In this document: piece by piece, positions 26,931 through 35,047 of the stretch
Layout: each line of letters starts with the position of its first letter
How positions within the stretch are numbered: the first letter of the stretch is position 1
NCBI GenBank assembly: GCA_947625675.1
Contig: CANQPH010000007.1
Span: forward strand, 26,049 to 90,048
DNA from: an uncultured Acetatifactor sp.
GTDB taxonomy: Bacteria > Bacillota > Clostridia > Lachnospirales > Lachnospiraceae
DNA: 64,000 nt
Direction of reading: 5' to 3'
Notes under the pieces: generated by a model
Told to the model about the DNA's origin: nothing
Seen by the model: only the letters and a program-made list of their open reading frames with translations
The model's database searches: none
Made by a program: the position numbers and the translations under genes

Positions 26931-28427
26931 TCAATCCTCCACATCGAAATTCTCCAAAATGGAGGCTTTTTTCTCAGGTTTCACATCCCCGTGGCGCACC
27001 TGGGTCATGGTCAGGAAAGCGATCAGAGAGAACACCAGGGCGTAGGGGAACAGGGTTCGATAGGACACATTTTCCAGCAAAAAGCCGGAAAGCACCGGCG
27101 TGAAAATCTGGGCCGCCATGGAAAAGGTATAATAGGTTCCCGTGAACTTTCCGATGTCCCCGCCCTGGCTCATGGCCACGATCATGGGATAGGAGTTCAC
27201 GTTGATGGAAGCCCAGGCCACCCCGATCAGGGCGAAGGCGATGTTGATGGCGGGATGATAGCTGCCCGCAAAGATCGCCGCCCCGTAACAGGCCGCCATC
27301 AGGAGCACGCCGCCCATGATGGTCTTCTTCCTGCCGAATTTGCTGGAAATATGGCCGATGGGGATATAGCTGATGATGGCCGCCACCGTGGCCACCATGA
27401 GGCAGTTGGCGAAGCTGCCGCCCTCCATCTTCCAGACCACCCGGGTATAGCGGGAGAAAGCCGTGGTCACCGCATTGTAGGCGGTAAACCAGAAGAAAAT
27501 GGACAAGAGCATGAAGATCATGCTGCGCTTCACTTCCGAAGCCAGAACCGTGGGAGAAGCCTTTTCCGCCCCGGAGGATTTGTCATTCCCCTGCGGCAGC
27601 TTCCCTGCAGAATCCGCTCCGCCTGCGGCCTTTCCGGCAGCAGACCCTTCCCCGACCACGGAGCCTTCTCTGGCCGCAGAATTCTCATCGGATGCGGGCC
27701 CTTCTCCGGCTATGGCCCCCTCTCTGGCGGCAGTCCCTTCCCCGGCCACGGAGCCTTCTCCAACAACTGCTCCCTCTCCGGCTGTCTGAACCGTCTCTTC
27801 CTTCAACTCCTCCGCCAGCTCCGCCTTCAGCTTGTTTTCCCGGATGGTGAAGACCAGGACCCCCACCGCTGCGATCATCAGAACCGCAATGCTAAGGAAA
27901 AGGGGCAGATAATTGGGCCGGTCCCCCTTTCCCACCAGGAGGCTGATCATGATCAGGGAGTAGACGCCGCCCACGGCCCCCATGAGGTTGATCACCGCAT
28001 TGGCTTTGCTCCGCAGCCTGTTGGGCGTCAGATCCGGCATCAAGGCCACCGCCGGAGAACGATAGAGACCCATGGACAAAAGTGTCAGGAACAGGGCGAC
28101 GATGAACAGCACCAGGTTCTGTCCGAGATCCGCCGCCGGAAACAGCATCATGAAGACGCAGGCCAGTATCGTCCCGCCCACGATGAAGGGGGTGCGCTTG
28201 CCGTAGGGCGTCTCCACCTTGTCGGACAGAGCCCCGAAGACAGGAAGCAGGAACACCGCCAGCACGTTGTCCAGGGCCATGATGGCCCCCGTCACCGTCT
28301 CTCCGATGTGAAAAGTATTTTGTAAAATCAGGGGAATGATGTTGTCATACATTTGCCAGAAAGCGCTGATGCTCAAGAATGCCAATCCGATGAAAAAGGT
28401 CCGCTTATAGTTCAGTTTACTCTGCAT
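26931..28427 (-). CDS. MFS transporter of the sugar-cation symporter type with repeat linker
   Basis: The protein has 498 aa with 12 membrane helices in two halves. The loop after helix 2 (GALSDKVETPYGKRTPFIVGG) resembles SLC45/GPH sugar carriers. The central cytoplasmic loop (residues about 205-300) is greatly enlarged by a degenerate 12-residue repeat rich in Gly, Glu and Ala. The cargo is unknown; a disaccharide or glucoside is likely by family. It has its own promoter, divergent from the ABC-F gene, and probably shares a transcript with the phosphodiesterase gene. Confidence 0.85.
   Translation of the reverse strand: MQSKLNYKRTFFIGLAFLSISAFWQMYDNIIPLILQNTFHIGETVTGAIMALDNVLAVFLLPVFGALSDKVETPYGKRTPFIVGGTILACVFMMLFPAADLGQNLVLFIVALFLTLLSMGLYRSPAVALMPDLTPNRLRSKANAVINLMGAVGGVYSLIMISLLVGKGDRPNYLPLFLSIAVLMIAAVGVLVFTIRENKLKAELAEELKEETVQTAGEGAVVGEGSVAGEGTAAREGAIAGEGPASDENSAAREGSVVGEGSAAGKAAGGADSAGKLPQGNDKSSGAEKASPTVLASEVKRSMIFMLLSIFFWFTAYNAVTTAFSRYTRVVWKMEGGSFANCLMVATVAAIISYIPIGHISSKFGRKKTIMGGVLLMAACYGAAIFAGSYHPAINIAFALIGVAWASINVNSYPMIVAMSQGGDIGKFTGTYYTFSMAAQIFTPVLSGFLLENVSYRTLFPYALVFSLIAFLTMTQVRHGDVKPEKKASILENFDVED
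27618..27782 (-). repeat. 18/36-bp in-frame repeat in the MFS central loop
   Basis: About four and a half diverged units of 12 residues, such as AGEGAVVGEGSV, AGEGTAAREGAI and AREGSVVGEGSA, each built of two six-residue halves. They fall precisely in the loop between helices 6 and 7, where length changes are tolerated. Confidence 0.85.
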
Positions 28428-28473
28428 GATCCATCCTCCTGCGAATTTTTAGAAAACAACTTTTTACCATCTT

Positions 28474-28502
28474 ATTTTATCAGAAAATCCCAAAAAATTC
28501 AA
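28474..28502 (-). promoter_or_regulatory. Sigma-A promoter of the MFS gene
   Basis: TTGAAT and TAAAAT are spaced 17 bases on the minus strand, about 50 bases before the MFS start. Confidence 0.6.
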
Positions 28503-28545
28503 GAAAACTCTTGCTTTTCCTACAAAATAAAAATATATTTTTCTC

Positions 28546-28573
28546 TTGCAAAATCCCACATTTTCAGTACAAT
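28546..28573 (+). promoter_or_regulatory. Sigma-A promoter of the ABC-F gene
   Basis: TTGCAA and TACAAT are spaced 16 bases, 35 bases before the ABC-F start. The pair diverges from the MFS promoter. Confidence 0.55.
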
Positions 28574-28608
28574 GATAATAGTGTAAAAAAGAAAGGTATG
28601 ATTACGGA

Positions 28609-30246
28609 ATGATCAGTGCGAACAATGTGACCTACCGCGTAGGGAAAAAGGCTTTATTTGAAGACGTCAACATCAAATTCACCGAGGGCAACTGCTACGG
28701 CCTCATCGGGGCCAACGGCGCCGGGAAGTCCACGTTTCTGAAGATTCTGGACGGACAGCTGGAGACCACCAAGGGGGACGTATTCATCACTCCCGGGCAG
28801 CGACTCTCCGTGTTGGAACAGGACCACTTCAAATACGATGATTACACCGTCATGGACACGGTGATCATGGGAAATCAGCGTCTCTATGACATCATGAAGG
28901 AAAAGGACGCCATCTATGCCAAGGAGGATTTCACGGAAGAGGACGGGATCCGGGCCAGCGAACTGGAAGGGGAATTTGCGGAAATGGACGGCTGGGAAGC
29001 GGAATCCAACGCCGCCACGCTCTTAAACGGCCTGGGGATCGATACCGAATACCACTATAGTTTGATGGGGGATCTGGAAGGCAATCTGAAGGTGAAGGTG
29101 CTGCTGGCCAGAGCCCTCTTCGGCAACCCGGACATCCTGCTTCTGGACGAGCCCACCAACCACTTGGACCTGGACGCCATCGCCTGGCTGGAAGATTTCC
29201 TCATCGATTTTGAGAACACCGTCATCGTGGTTTCCCACGACCGCTATTTTCTCAACAAGGTCTGCACCTATACGGCGGACATCGACTACGGCAAGATCCA
29301 GCTCTACGCCGGTAACTATGATTTCTGGTACGAGTCCAGCCAACTTCTGGTGAAACAGATGAAGGAAGCCAACAAGAAAAAAGAGGAAAAGATCAAGGAG
29401 CTGCAGGAATTCATCTCCCGCTTCTCCGCCAACGCCTCCAAATCCAAACAGGCCACTTCCCGGAAGCGTGCCCTGGAAAAAATCCAGCTGGACGAGATCA
29501 AGCCTTCCAGCCGCAAATACCCCTTCATCGATTTCCGACCGGACAGGGAGATCGGCAACGAGGTGCTCACGGTGGAGCATCTGTCCAAATCCATCGGCGG
29601 CGTGAAGGTGCTGGACGACGTCTCCTTCACCATGCGCCATGACGACAAGATCGCCTTCGTGGGCGGCAACGAACTGGCCAAGACCACCCTGTTCCAAATC
29701 CTCTCCGGCAACATGGAACCGGACGAGGGAAGCTACAAATGGGGCGTGACCACCTCCCAGGCTTATTTTCCCAAGGATTACACGGAGGAATTCGACAATG
29801 ACCTGACCATCGTGGACTGGCTCACCGGCTACTCTCCCGTCAAGGACGTGACCTATGTCCGGGGCTTCCTGGGCAGGATGCTGTTCGCAGGAGAGGACGG
29901 CGTGAAACAGGTAAAGGTGCTTTCCGGAGGGGAAAAGGTGCGCTGCCTGCTGTCCAAGATGATGATCAGCGGCGCCAACTGCCTGATCTTCGACGAACCC
30001 ACCAACCACCTGGACATGGAATCCATCACCGCCCTGAACAACGGCATGATCAAGTTCCCGGGAGTGATGCTCTTCTCCTGCCATGACCACCAGCTGGTGC
30101 AGACCACGGCCAACCGCATCATCGAGATCCTGCCGAACGGCTCCATCGTGGACAAGATCACCAGCTATGACGAGTACCTGGCCAGCGACGAAATGGCCCG
30201 GAAGCGCACCGTCTTCACCGCCCAGCGGGAAGAGGACGAACTATGA
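28609..30246 (+). CDS. ABC-F family ATPase
   Basis: The protein has 545 aa with two ATPase domains and no membrane helices. Domain 1 has Walker A GANGAGKST and Walker B LLLDEPTNHLDLDA. Domain 2 has the altered Walker A GGNELAKTT, lacking the second Gly, with signature LSGGEKVRC and IFDEPTNHLDMES. The charged inter-domain linker (KQMKEANKKKEEKIKELQ) is the usual ribosome-interacting arm. YkpA/YbiT-like members act on stalled ribosomes in the cytoplasm. The downstream PHP-HAD gene overlaps its stop by four bases. Confidence 0.92.
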   Translation: MISANNVTYRVGKKALFEDVNIKFTEGNCYGLIGANGAGKSTFLKILDGQLETTKGDVFITPGQRLSVLEQDHFKYDDYTVMDTVIMGNQRLYDIMKEKDAIYAKEDFTEEDGIRASELEGEFAEMDGWEAESNAATLLNGLGIDTEYHYSLMGDLEGNLKVKVLLARALFGNPDILLLDEPTNHLDLDAIAWLEDFLIDFENTVIVVSHDRYFLNKVCTYTADIDYGKIQLYAGNYDFWYESSQLLVKQMKEANKKKEEKIKELQEFISRFSANASKSKQATSRKRALEKIQLDEIKPSSRKYPFIDFRPDREIGNEVLTVEHLSKSIGGVKVLDDVSFTMRHDDKIAFVGGNELAKTTLFQILSGNMEPDEGSYKWGVTTSQAYFPKDYTEEFDNDLTIVDWLTGYSPVKDVTYVRGFLGRMLFAGEDGVKQVKVLSGGEKVRCLLSKMMISGANCLIFDEPTNHLDMESITALNNGMIKFPGVMLFSCHDHQLVQTTANRIIEILPNGSIVDKITSYDEYLASDEMARKRTVFTAQREEDEL

Positions 30247-31988
30247 GACCCATAGATCTGCATGTACATTCCACCTGTTCCGACGGCACTCTGACTCCGT
30301 CGGAGCTGGTGGATCTGGCAAGGGAAAAAGGATTGGCCGCCTTCGCCCTGACGGACCACGACACCGTGGACGGGCTGGAGGAGGCTGTTTCTTATGCGCG
30401 GAAGCTGCGGGCGGAGACTCCCAACCCAGATGCCCCTTCGGCTTTTGCCTGCATTTTCTGCGATTCCGACGCCCCGCAGACTGTTTCAACCGCCCCAAGC
30501 CTTCCGCCCGTCCCTGAAGTAATTCCGGGCATCGAGCTGTCCACGGAATACCGGGGCCGGGATGTGCATATCGTGGGCCTCTATATCGATTATCAAAACG
30601 AGGGCTTCCACCGGAAGCTTGGGGAATTCCTGGATTCCCGCATCCGGCGCAATCACAAAATGTGCGCCCTCCTGCAGGAAGCGGGCATGGACATCACTTA
30701 TGAAAAGCTGCAGGAAGCCTTTCCCGACTCCGTCATCACCCGGGCTCACTATGCCAGGTACATGATGGAACAGGGATACACCCAAAGTCTCAAGGAGGCC
30801 TTCGACCGCTATATCGGGGATCACTGCCCTTGCTACGTTCCCCGGGAGAAGATCACTCCCGCCCAGGCCATCGCCCTGATCCTGGAAGCCGACGGCATCC
30901 CCGTCCTGGCTCATCCTCTGCTTTACCATCTAAACGACGAGAACCTGGAAGAACTGGTGTGGGAGGGCAAGGAGGCCGGGCTGATGGGAATTGAAGCTCT
31001 CTATCCCACCCATTCCCCGGCGGAGGAACGGCAGATCCGCAGGCTGGCGGGAAAATATCACCTTCTGCTCTCCGGTGGCTCCGATTTTCACGGTTCCAAC
31101 AAGCCCCAGCTGGAATTGGGTACCGGCTACGGCAAGCTCTTCGTGCCGGAGGATCTGCTCAACGAGTTTCAAAAAAGCCGCAAGAATCTGTTGTTCACAG
31201 ATCTGGACGGCACCCTGCTCAACAACGCCAGCGGACTTTATCCTCCCATGAAGGAGGCCCTGGACCGCATGACCGCCCGAGGACACCGCCTGATCCTGAC
31301 CTCCGGCAGGCCCCTGCCCAGCATCCTGGAGGTGCGAAAGGCCCTGGGCATCGAATATCCCGGCATGCTGGTCATCGCCAACAACGGGGCCCTGGTTTAT
31401 GACTGCGATCACTCCTCCAACATTCTGGAATACCGCCTGTCCCCGGAGGACATCCGCTACATCATCGGAGAAGCGGAAAAGCGCCGCCTTCACATCCACG
31501 CCTATACGGACACGGAGATCGTCTGTCACGGCATGAATGCGGAACTGCAATTTTACACCAGGCGGATCCATCTGCCCTTAAAGTGCGTGGAAAGCATCCC
31601 GGATCATCTGCCGAAAGGCTCCTTCAAGCTGCAGTGCATCCATCTCACGGACAGAAAGCGGCTGGAGGCTTTCCGGGACCGCATCGTCTCCCAGCTGGGT
31701 GACCGAATCCAGACGGTTTTCTCCAACGACCAATACCTGGAAATCCTGCCCGCCCAGGCCGGAAAGGGAAAAGCCGTCCGTTTCGTGCAGGAGTACCTCT
31801 GCATCCCCCACAGCCATACCTTCGCCGCCGGAGATGCGGAAAACGACATTTCCATGCTGGAAGAGGCCCAGGTGGGCATCGCCATGGCCAATGCGGATCC
31901 TGCGGTGAAGGAACATGCGGACCTGGTCACGATCCGGGACAACGAACACAACGGACTGGCGGAAGTGCTGGACCGGTATTTCACTTAA
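30243..31988 (+). CDS. PHP phosphoesterase fused to a Cof-type HAD phosphatase
   Basis: The protein has 581 aa. The N-terminal half is a PHP domain: DLHVHSTCSDGTLTPSELV, ALTDHDTVDG, VIPGIELSTEY and ARAHYARY-type helices, ending GGSDFHGSNKPQ, all metal-binding motifs present. This resembles YciV/RNase AM. The C-terminal half (from about residue 318) is a Cof-type HAD: FTDLDGTLLNNASG, LTSGRP, and AAGDAENDISMLEEA. A low-complexity insert of about 35 residues interrupts the PHP domain before VIPGIE. The fusion suggests linked phosphate removal from a nucleotide or sugar phosphate. It overlaps the ABC-F stop (ATGA). Confidence 0.88.
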   Translation: MRPIDLHVHSTCSDGTLTPSELVDLAREKGLAAFALTDHDTVDGLEEAVSYARKLRAETPNPDAPSAFACIFCDSDAPQTVSTAPSLPPVPEVIPGIELSTEYRGRDVHIVGLYIDYQNEGFHRKLGEFLDSRIRRNHKMCALLQEAGMDITYEKLQEAFPDSVITRAHYARYMMEQGYTQSLKEAFDRYIGDHCPCYVPREKITPAQAIALILEADGIPVLAHPLLYHLNDENLEELVWEGKEAGLMGIEALYPTHSPAEERQIRRLAGKYHLLLSGGSDFHGSNKPQLELGTGYGKLFVPEDLLNEFQKSRKNLLFTDLDGTLLNNASGLYPPMKEALDRMTARGHRLILTSGRPLPSILEVRKALGIEYPGMLVIANNGALVYDCDHSSNILEYRLSPEDIRYIIGEAEKRRLHIHAYTDTEIVCHGMNAELQFYTRRIHLPLKCVESIPDHLPKGSFKLQCIHLTDRKRLEAFRDRIVSQLGDRIQTVFSNDQYLEILPAQAGKGKAVRFVQEYLCIPHSHTFAAGDAENDISMLEEAQVGIAMANADPAVKEHADLVTIRDNEHNGLAEVLDRYFT

Positions 31989-31996
31989 AAGTAAAA

Positions 31997-32037
31997 ACCT
32001 CCGGCGGCTTTTCACAAGCGACCGGAGGTCATTTTTT
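31997..32037 (+). terminator. Intrinsic terminator after the PHP-HAD gene
   Basis: Stem ACCTCCGG with CCGGAGGT, then CATTTTTT. It closes the ABC-F and PHP-HAD transcription unit. Confidence 0.85.
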
Positions 32038-32108
32038 ACATAAAAATGAGGTGCAGGGCGCAGGGCCCCGCCGCTTTTTTCGTCAAGCTATCCTTCTATT
32101 CCGTCAGG

Positions 32109-32372
32109 CTATCCTTCCACGATCAGGTATCTCCCATCGCCCACGTCGAAGACTTCGTCAGCATCCAGGATCTCATCGCCCACGGCGCCGTCCACGTCGA
32201 GGCCGGCATCTTCAAAATATTCAATCACTTCCTCCACGGAATCCACCACAACCGCCATGCAATCCTCCAGAAAGCTCTCCGCGCTCTCCAGGTTATCTGC
32301 AACTCTCTCAGGGAAAAGTTGAAGCTGATTCTTCAGAAAGCACTCTAATACCGCATCATCATACTCGTGCAT
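32109..32372 (-). CDS. Conserved small acidic protein of unknown function
   Basis: The protein has 87 aa and is strongly acidic. It starts MHEYDDAVLECFLKNQLQLF behind GGAGGG. The pattern (FLEDCMAVVVDSVEEV, then DGRYLIVEG at the end) recurs in Clostridia as a short conserved protein, sometimes labelled glyoxalase-like without support. No catalytic motif is visible. It has its own promoter and lies beyond the 3' end of the broken MATE gene. Confidence 0.75.
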   Translation of the reverse strand: MHEYDDAVLECFLKNQLQLFPERVADNLESAESFLEDCMAVVVDSVEEVIEYFEDAGLDVDGAVGDEILDADEVFDVGDGRYLIVEG

Positions 32373-32439
32373 ACCTTACCCTCCTTTTCCAAACGACTGC
32401 TGGAACAAACTGCCAACAGACACCTATGTTCTTGTATCC

Positions 32440-32468
32440 ATAGTAGTATGAATACAGTCTCCCGTCAA
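32440..32468 (-). promoter_or_regulatory. Sigma-A promoter of the small acidic protein gene
   Basis: TTGACG and TACTAT are spaced 17 bases on the minus strand, about 70 bases before the start. It begins about 30 bases past the truncated MATE reading frame. Confidence 0.65.
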
Positions 32469-32496
32469 GAGTCTCTTTGAAAAAAATTATCCTTCT

Positions 32497-33489
32497 TCAA
32501 ACAGACAGACGCATGAGACGGCTGGCATCCTGCCTGGCCTCCTCCAGTTTGTTTTCCCCGATGACGTTGCCCAACAGAATCCCTCCGGCACTGGCCAGGC
32601 CGAAGCACAGGATCGTGCCGAAATTGCGCACCACCACGATGAAGGAATTGGCCGCCACCGCATCGCTGCTCAAATGGCCCAGGATCACGGAATACATGGA
32701 AAAAGCCGCTCCCCAGATCATGTCGTTGGCCATGGCCGGAAGGGAGAGGCGGACGAAATCCCGGAACAGAAGCTTGTTGCGGACAAAAAGGTATCGGAAA
32801 TTCAGCTTGATCCCCTTCCCCAGGGCAGACACCCCCAGGCAGGCAAGAAGCTCCACCACCCTGGACAGGGAGGTGGCGATGGCCACCCCGGCGGCCCCCA
32901 GCCTTGGAGCCCCGAACAAGCCGAAGATAAATACCGCATTCAGCAGGATATTCAGAGAAAAGGCCAGCACGTTCATGGCTGTGCTGATCATCACCTGTCC
33001 CACGCTCCGCAGGACCGCCAGATAGACCTCTATGACGCCCCAGCACAGGTAAGCCACGCTCAAGCACCGCAGATAAGAGGCTCCCAGGACAATGAGTTCC
33101 TCATCTTCCGTGAAAATCCGCATCAGTCCCCGGGGAAAAGCCAGGGCCAGGCCCGCAAAACCGGCGGAGATCAGGATGGAAAACCGAAGGGCGATCCCTT
33201 CCACCACCTGAATGGCCTTCCTGTCCCCTTTGCCGTAATATTGGGCGCAGAGCATGGTGGCACCGGTTCCCAGACCGTAATAGACCATGAACAATATATT
33301 GGAGTACTGAGAAGCCAGGGAAACCGCCGAAATGGAGGATTGTCCCACAAAATTCAGCATCACCACGTCCGCCGAGCTCACGGCGGCGCTCAAAAGATTC
33401 TACACCACGATGGGCAGCATCAGCTTCGTGATCTGCCGGTAGAATCTTTTTCTTTCCCCGGCATAAGCGTTATCTTTTTCCCAGATCAA
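32497..33489 (-). pseudogene. MATE family efflux gene broken by an amber codon and 3' truncation
   Basis: From a TTG start behind GGAGGAGAG the frame reads LIWEKDNAYAGERKRFYRQ, then KLMLPIVV, a TAG at 33400-33402, and NLLSAAVSSADVVMLN. MATE proteins normally have Gln at this spot (IVVQNL-like), so one C-to-T change (CAG to TAG) explains it. After the stop the frame stays open for about 300 codons with clear MATE helices (TGATMLCAQYYGKGD). It ends early at about 331 codons, where about 450 are usual, so the last helices are missing. It sits 16 bases after the Maf-HAD gene. Probably inactive. Confidence 0.8.
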
Positions 33490-33505
33490 TGCTCTCTCCT
33501 CCGGC

Positions 33506-35047
33506 TCACAGATATTCCAGCGCTTCCAGGGGATGGGCGATGACGGCGTCCGCACCGCCTTCTTCCAGTTCCTTCCGCTCCCGGAACCCCCACAGGACTC
33601 CCAGAGTATAAGCGCCCAGAGCCTTGCCCGTCCTCATGTCCGTGGCCGTGTCCCCCAGATACAGGGCCTCCCGGGGCTGCAAGCCCAGCCTGCGGAGCAC
33701 CCGAAGCCCTCCTTCCGGACTGGGCTTGATGGCAATACCCGGTTCCTGGCCCTGGATCACGTCAAAGCAACCCCGGCCAAATAGCGTCTCTATCACCCGG
33801 ACGGTTTCCTGATGGGGCTTGTTGGACAACACCGCAATGCGGATTCCCCATTGTTTCAATTCTTTCAAAAGCTCCGGTATCCCTTCGTAGGGCTTCACCT
33901 CGTACATGCAGTTCTCCCGGAAGATCTCCCGGTACCTGGCGTAAGCCTCCTGAAAATGAACCAGATCCTCGTCCCCTCCTGCCGCAAGGCAGCGCTTCAC
34001 CAGGTTGGCGGCGCCGTCCCCCACGAAGTATTTGTACTGCCCGATGGAATAGGGGCCGTATCCGTAGGGCTCCATGGCCAGATCCCCACAATATTTGATG
34101 CTGGCGATGGAATCGGAAAGAGTTCCGTCCAAATCGAAGATCACCGCTTTTTTGGTTGTTCCAGCAGGAAGCGGTTCGCTTGCTTCCTGATAAGGCTTGT
34201 CCGGTTCCGAACTGGAAACGTCCGCTTCCCGGCAAGGCTTGTCCGGTTCCGGACTGAGGGCGTCCGCCTCCCGACACAACCGCTTCGCCTCCTGGTACAG
34301 CCTCCCTACTGGAAGCCCCACCACGTTGCCGTAATCTCCCTGAATGCCACGGATATAACGGGCGCACTGGCCCTGGATCCCGTAAGCCCCGGCCTTATCG
34401 AAAGGCTCTCCGGTCTCCAGATAACTTTCGATCTCTTCATCAGTCATGGGATAAAAACACACTTCCGTCTCCTCATGAAAAGTACAGCTGACCGGCTCAC
34501 CCATCCCGTTTCCCAGGATCAGGGTCACCCCCGTATAAACATGATGAGAACGGCCCTGGAGCAGGCGCAGCATGGCAAAAGCATCCTCCCGGGATCGGGG
34601 TTTGCCAAGGATGCGCCCGTCGCAGGAGACAACGGTGTCCGCCCCGATAACCAAAGTATTCCGCACCCTCTCCCGAAGCACCGTTTCCCTCTTCCGAGAA
34701 TCCATCTCCTTCTCCCGGGGAACCGTTTCCCGCCCCCAAGAATCCATCTCCTTCTCACGGAAAACCGTTTCCCGCTCCTGAGAATCTGCGTCCCGCCCAT
34801 GGGCTTTCGGCTCCGATACCTGATTCCCGCCGTCTGCGTTTCCTTCTCTCGTCATCCCGACACTTACCCTGCGTCCATACACCTCCCAGGCTTTCTGGGA
34901 GGACAACTCTTCCACCACCTCTGCGGCTTCCGTGGCCGTGATATGCTCTTCCACCTGGCTGACGCAGATCTCGAATTCCCATCCGATCTGCCTTAACAGC
35001 TCCTTCCTCCTGGGGGAGGCGGAAGCCAAAATAACATTACACTCCAT
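33506..35047 (-). CDS. Maf nucleotide pyrophosphatase fused to a HAD phosphatase
   Basis: The protein has 513 aa. Maf part: ILASASPRRKELLRQIGWEF at the start, IGADTVVSCDGRILGKP, then YGIQGQCARYIRGIQGDYGNVVGLP. HAD part from about residue 300: FDLDGTLSDSI, VLSNKPHQETV, GLQPREALYLGDTATDM. Two repeat-bearing linkers are present, one inside the Maf domain (about residues 66-129) and one between domains (about 252-290). Maf removes pyrophosphate from non-canonical or modified nucleotides; the HAD part resembles phosphoglycolate or pyrophosphatase (PpaX-type) enzymes. It overlaps the ppk stop by 11 bases. Confidence 0.88.
   Translation of the reverse strand: MECNVILASASPRRKELLRQIGWEFEICVSQVEEHITATEAAEVVEELSSQKAWEVYGRRVSVGMTREGNADGGNQVSEPKAHGRDADSQERETVFREKEMDSWGRETVPREKEMDSRKRETVLRERVRNTLVIGADTVVSCDGRILGKPRSREDAFAMLRLLQGRSHHVYTGVTLILGNGMGEPVSCTFHEETEVCFYPMTDEEIESYLETGEPFDKAGAYGIQGQCARYIRGIQGDYGNVVGLPVGRLYQEAKRLCREADALSPEPDKPCREADVSSSEPDKPYQEASEPLPAGTTKKAVIFDLDGTLSDSIASIKYCGDLAMEPYGYGPYSIGQYKYFVGDGAANLVKRCLAAGGDEDLVHFQEAYARYREIFRENCMYEVKPYEGIPELLKELKQWGIRIAVLSNKPHQETVRVIETLFGRGCFDVIQGQEPGIAIKPSPEGGLRVLRRLGLQPREALYLGDTATDMRTGKALGAYTLGVLWGFRERKELEEGGADAVIAHPLEALEYL
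34186..34290 (-). repeat. 42-bp in-frame repeat between Maf and HAD domains
   Basis: Two and a half units of 14 residues: CREADALSPEPDKP, CREADVSSSEPDKP, then a diverged YQEASEPL. Confidence 0.8.
34660..34795 (-). repeat. 42-bp in-frame repeat inserted within the Maf domain
   Basis: Three units of about 14 residues: RETVFREKEMDSWG, RETVPREKEMDSRK, RETVLRERVRN. They lie between the first Maf helices and the conserved IGADTVV strand. Confidence 0.8.

Noticed and set aside
26991..28325. A 444-codon plus-strand frame opposite the MFS gene
   Set aside because: It is a shadow; its Gly/His/Arg composition follows from the MFS codons and repeat linker.
33400..33402. TAG in the MATE gene considered as a recoded amino acid
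   Set aside because: No pyrrolysine machinery is in view, and the gene is also truncated, so a nonsense mutation is simpler.
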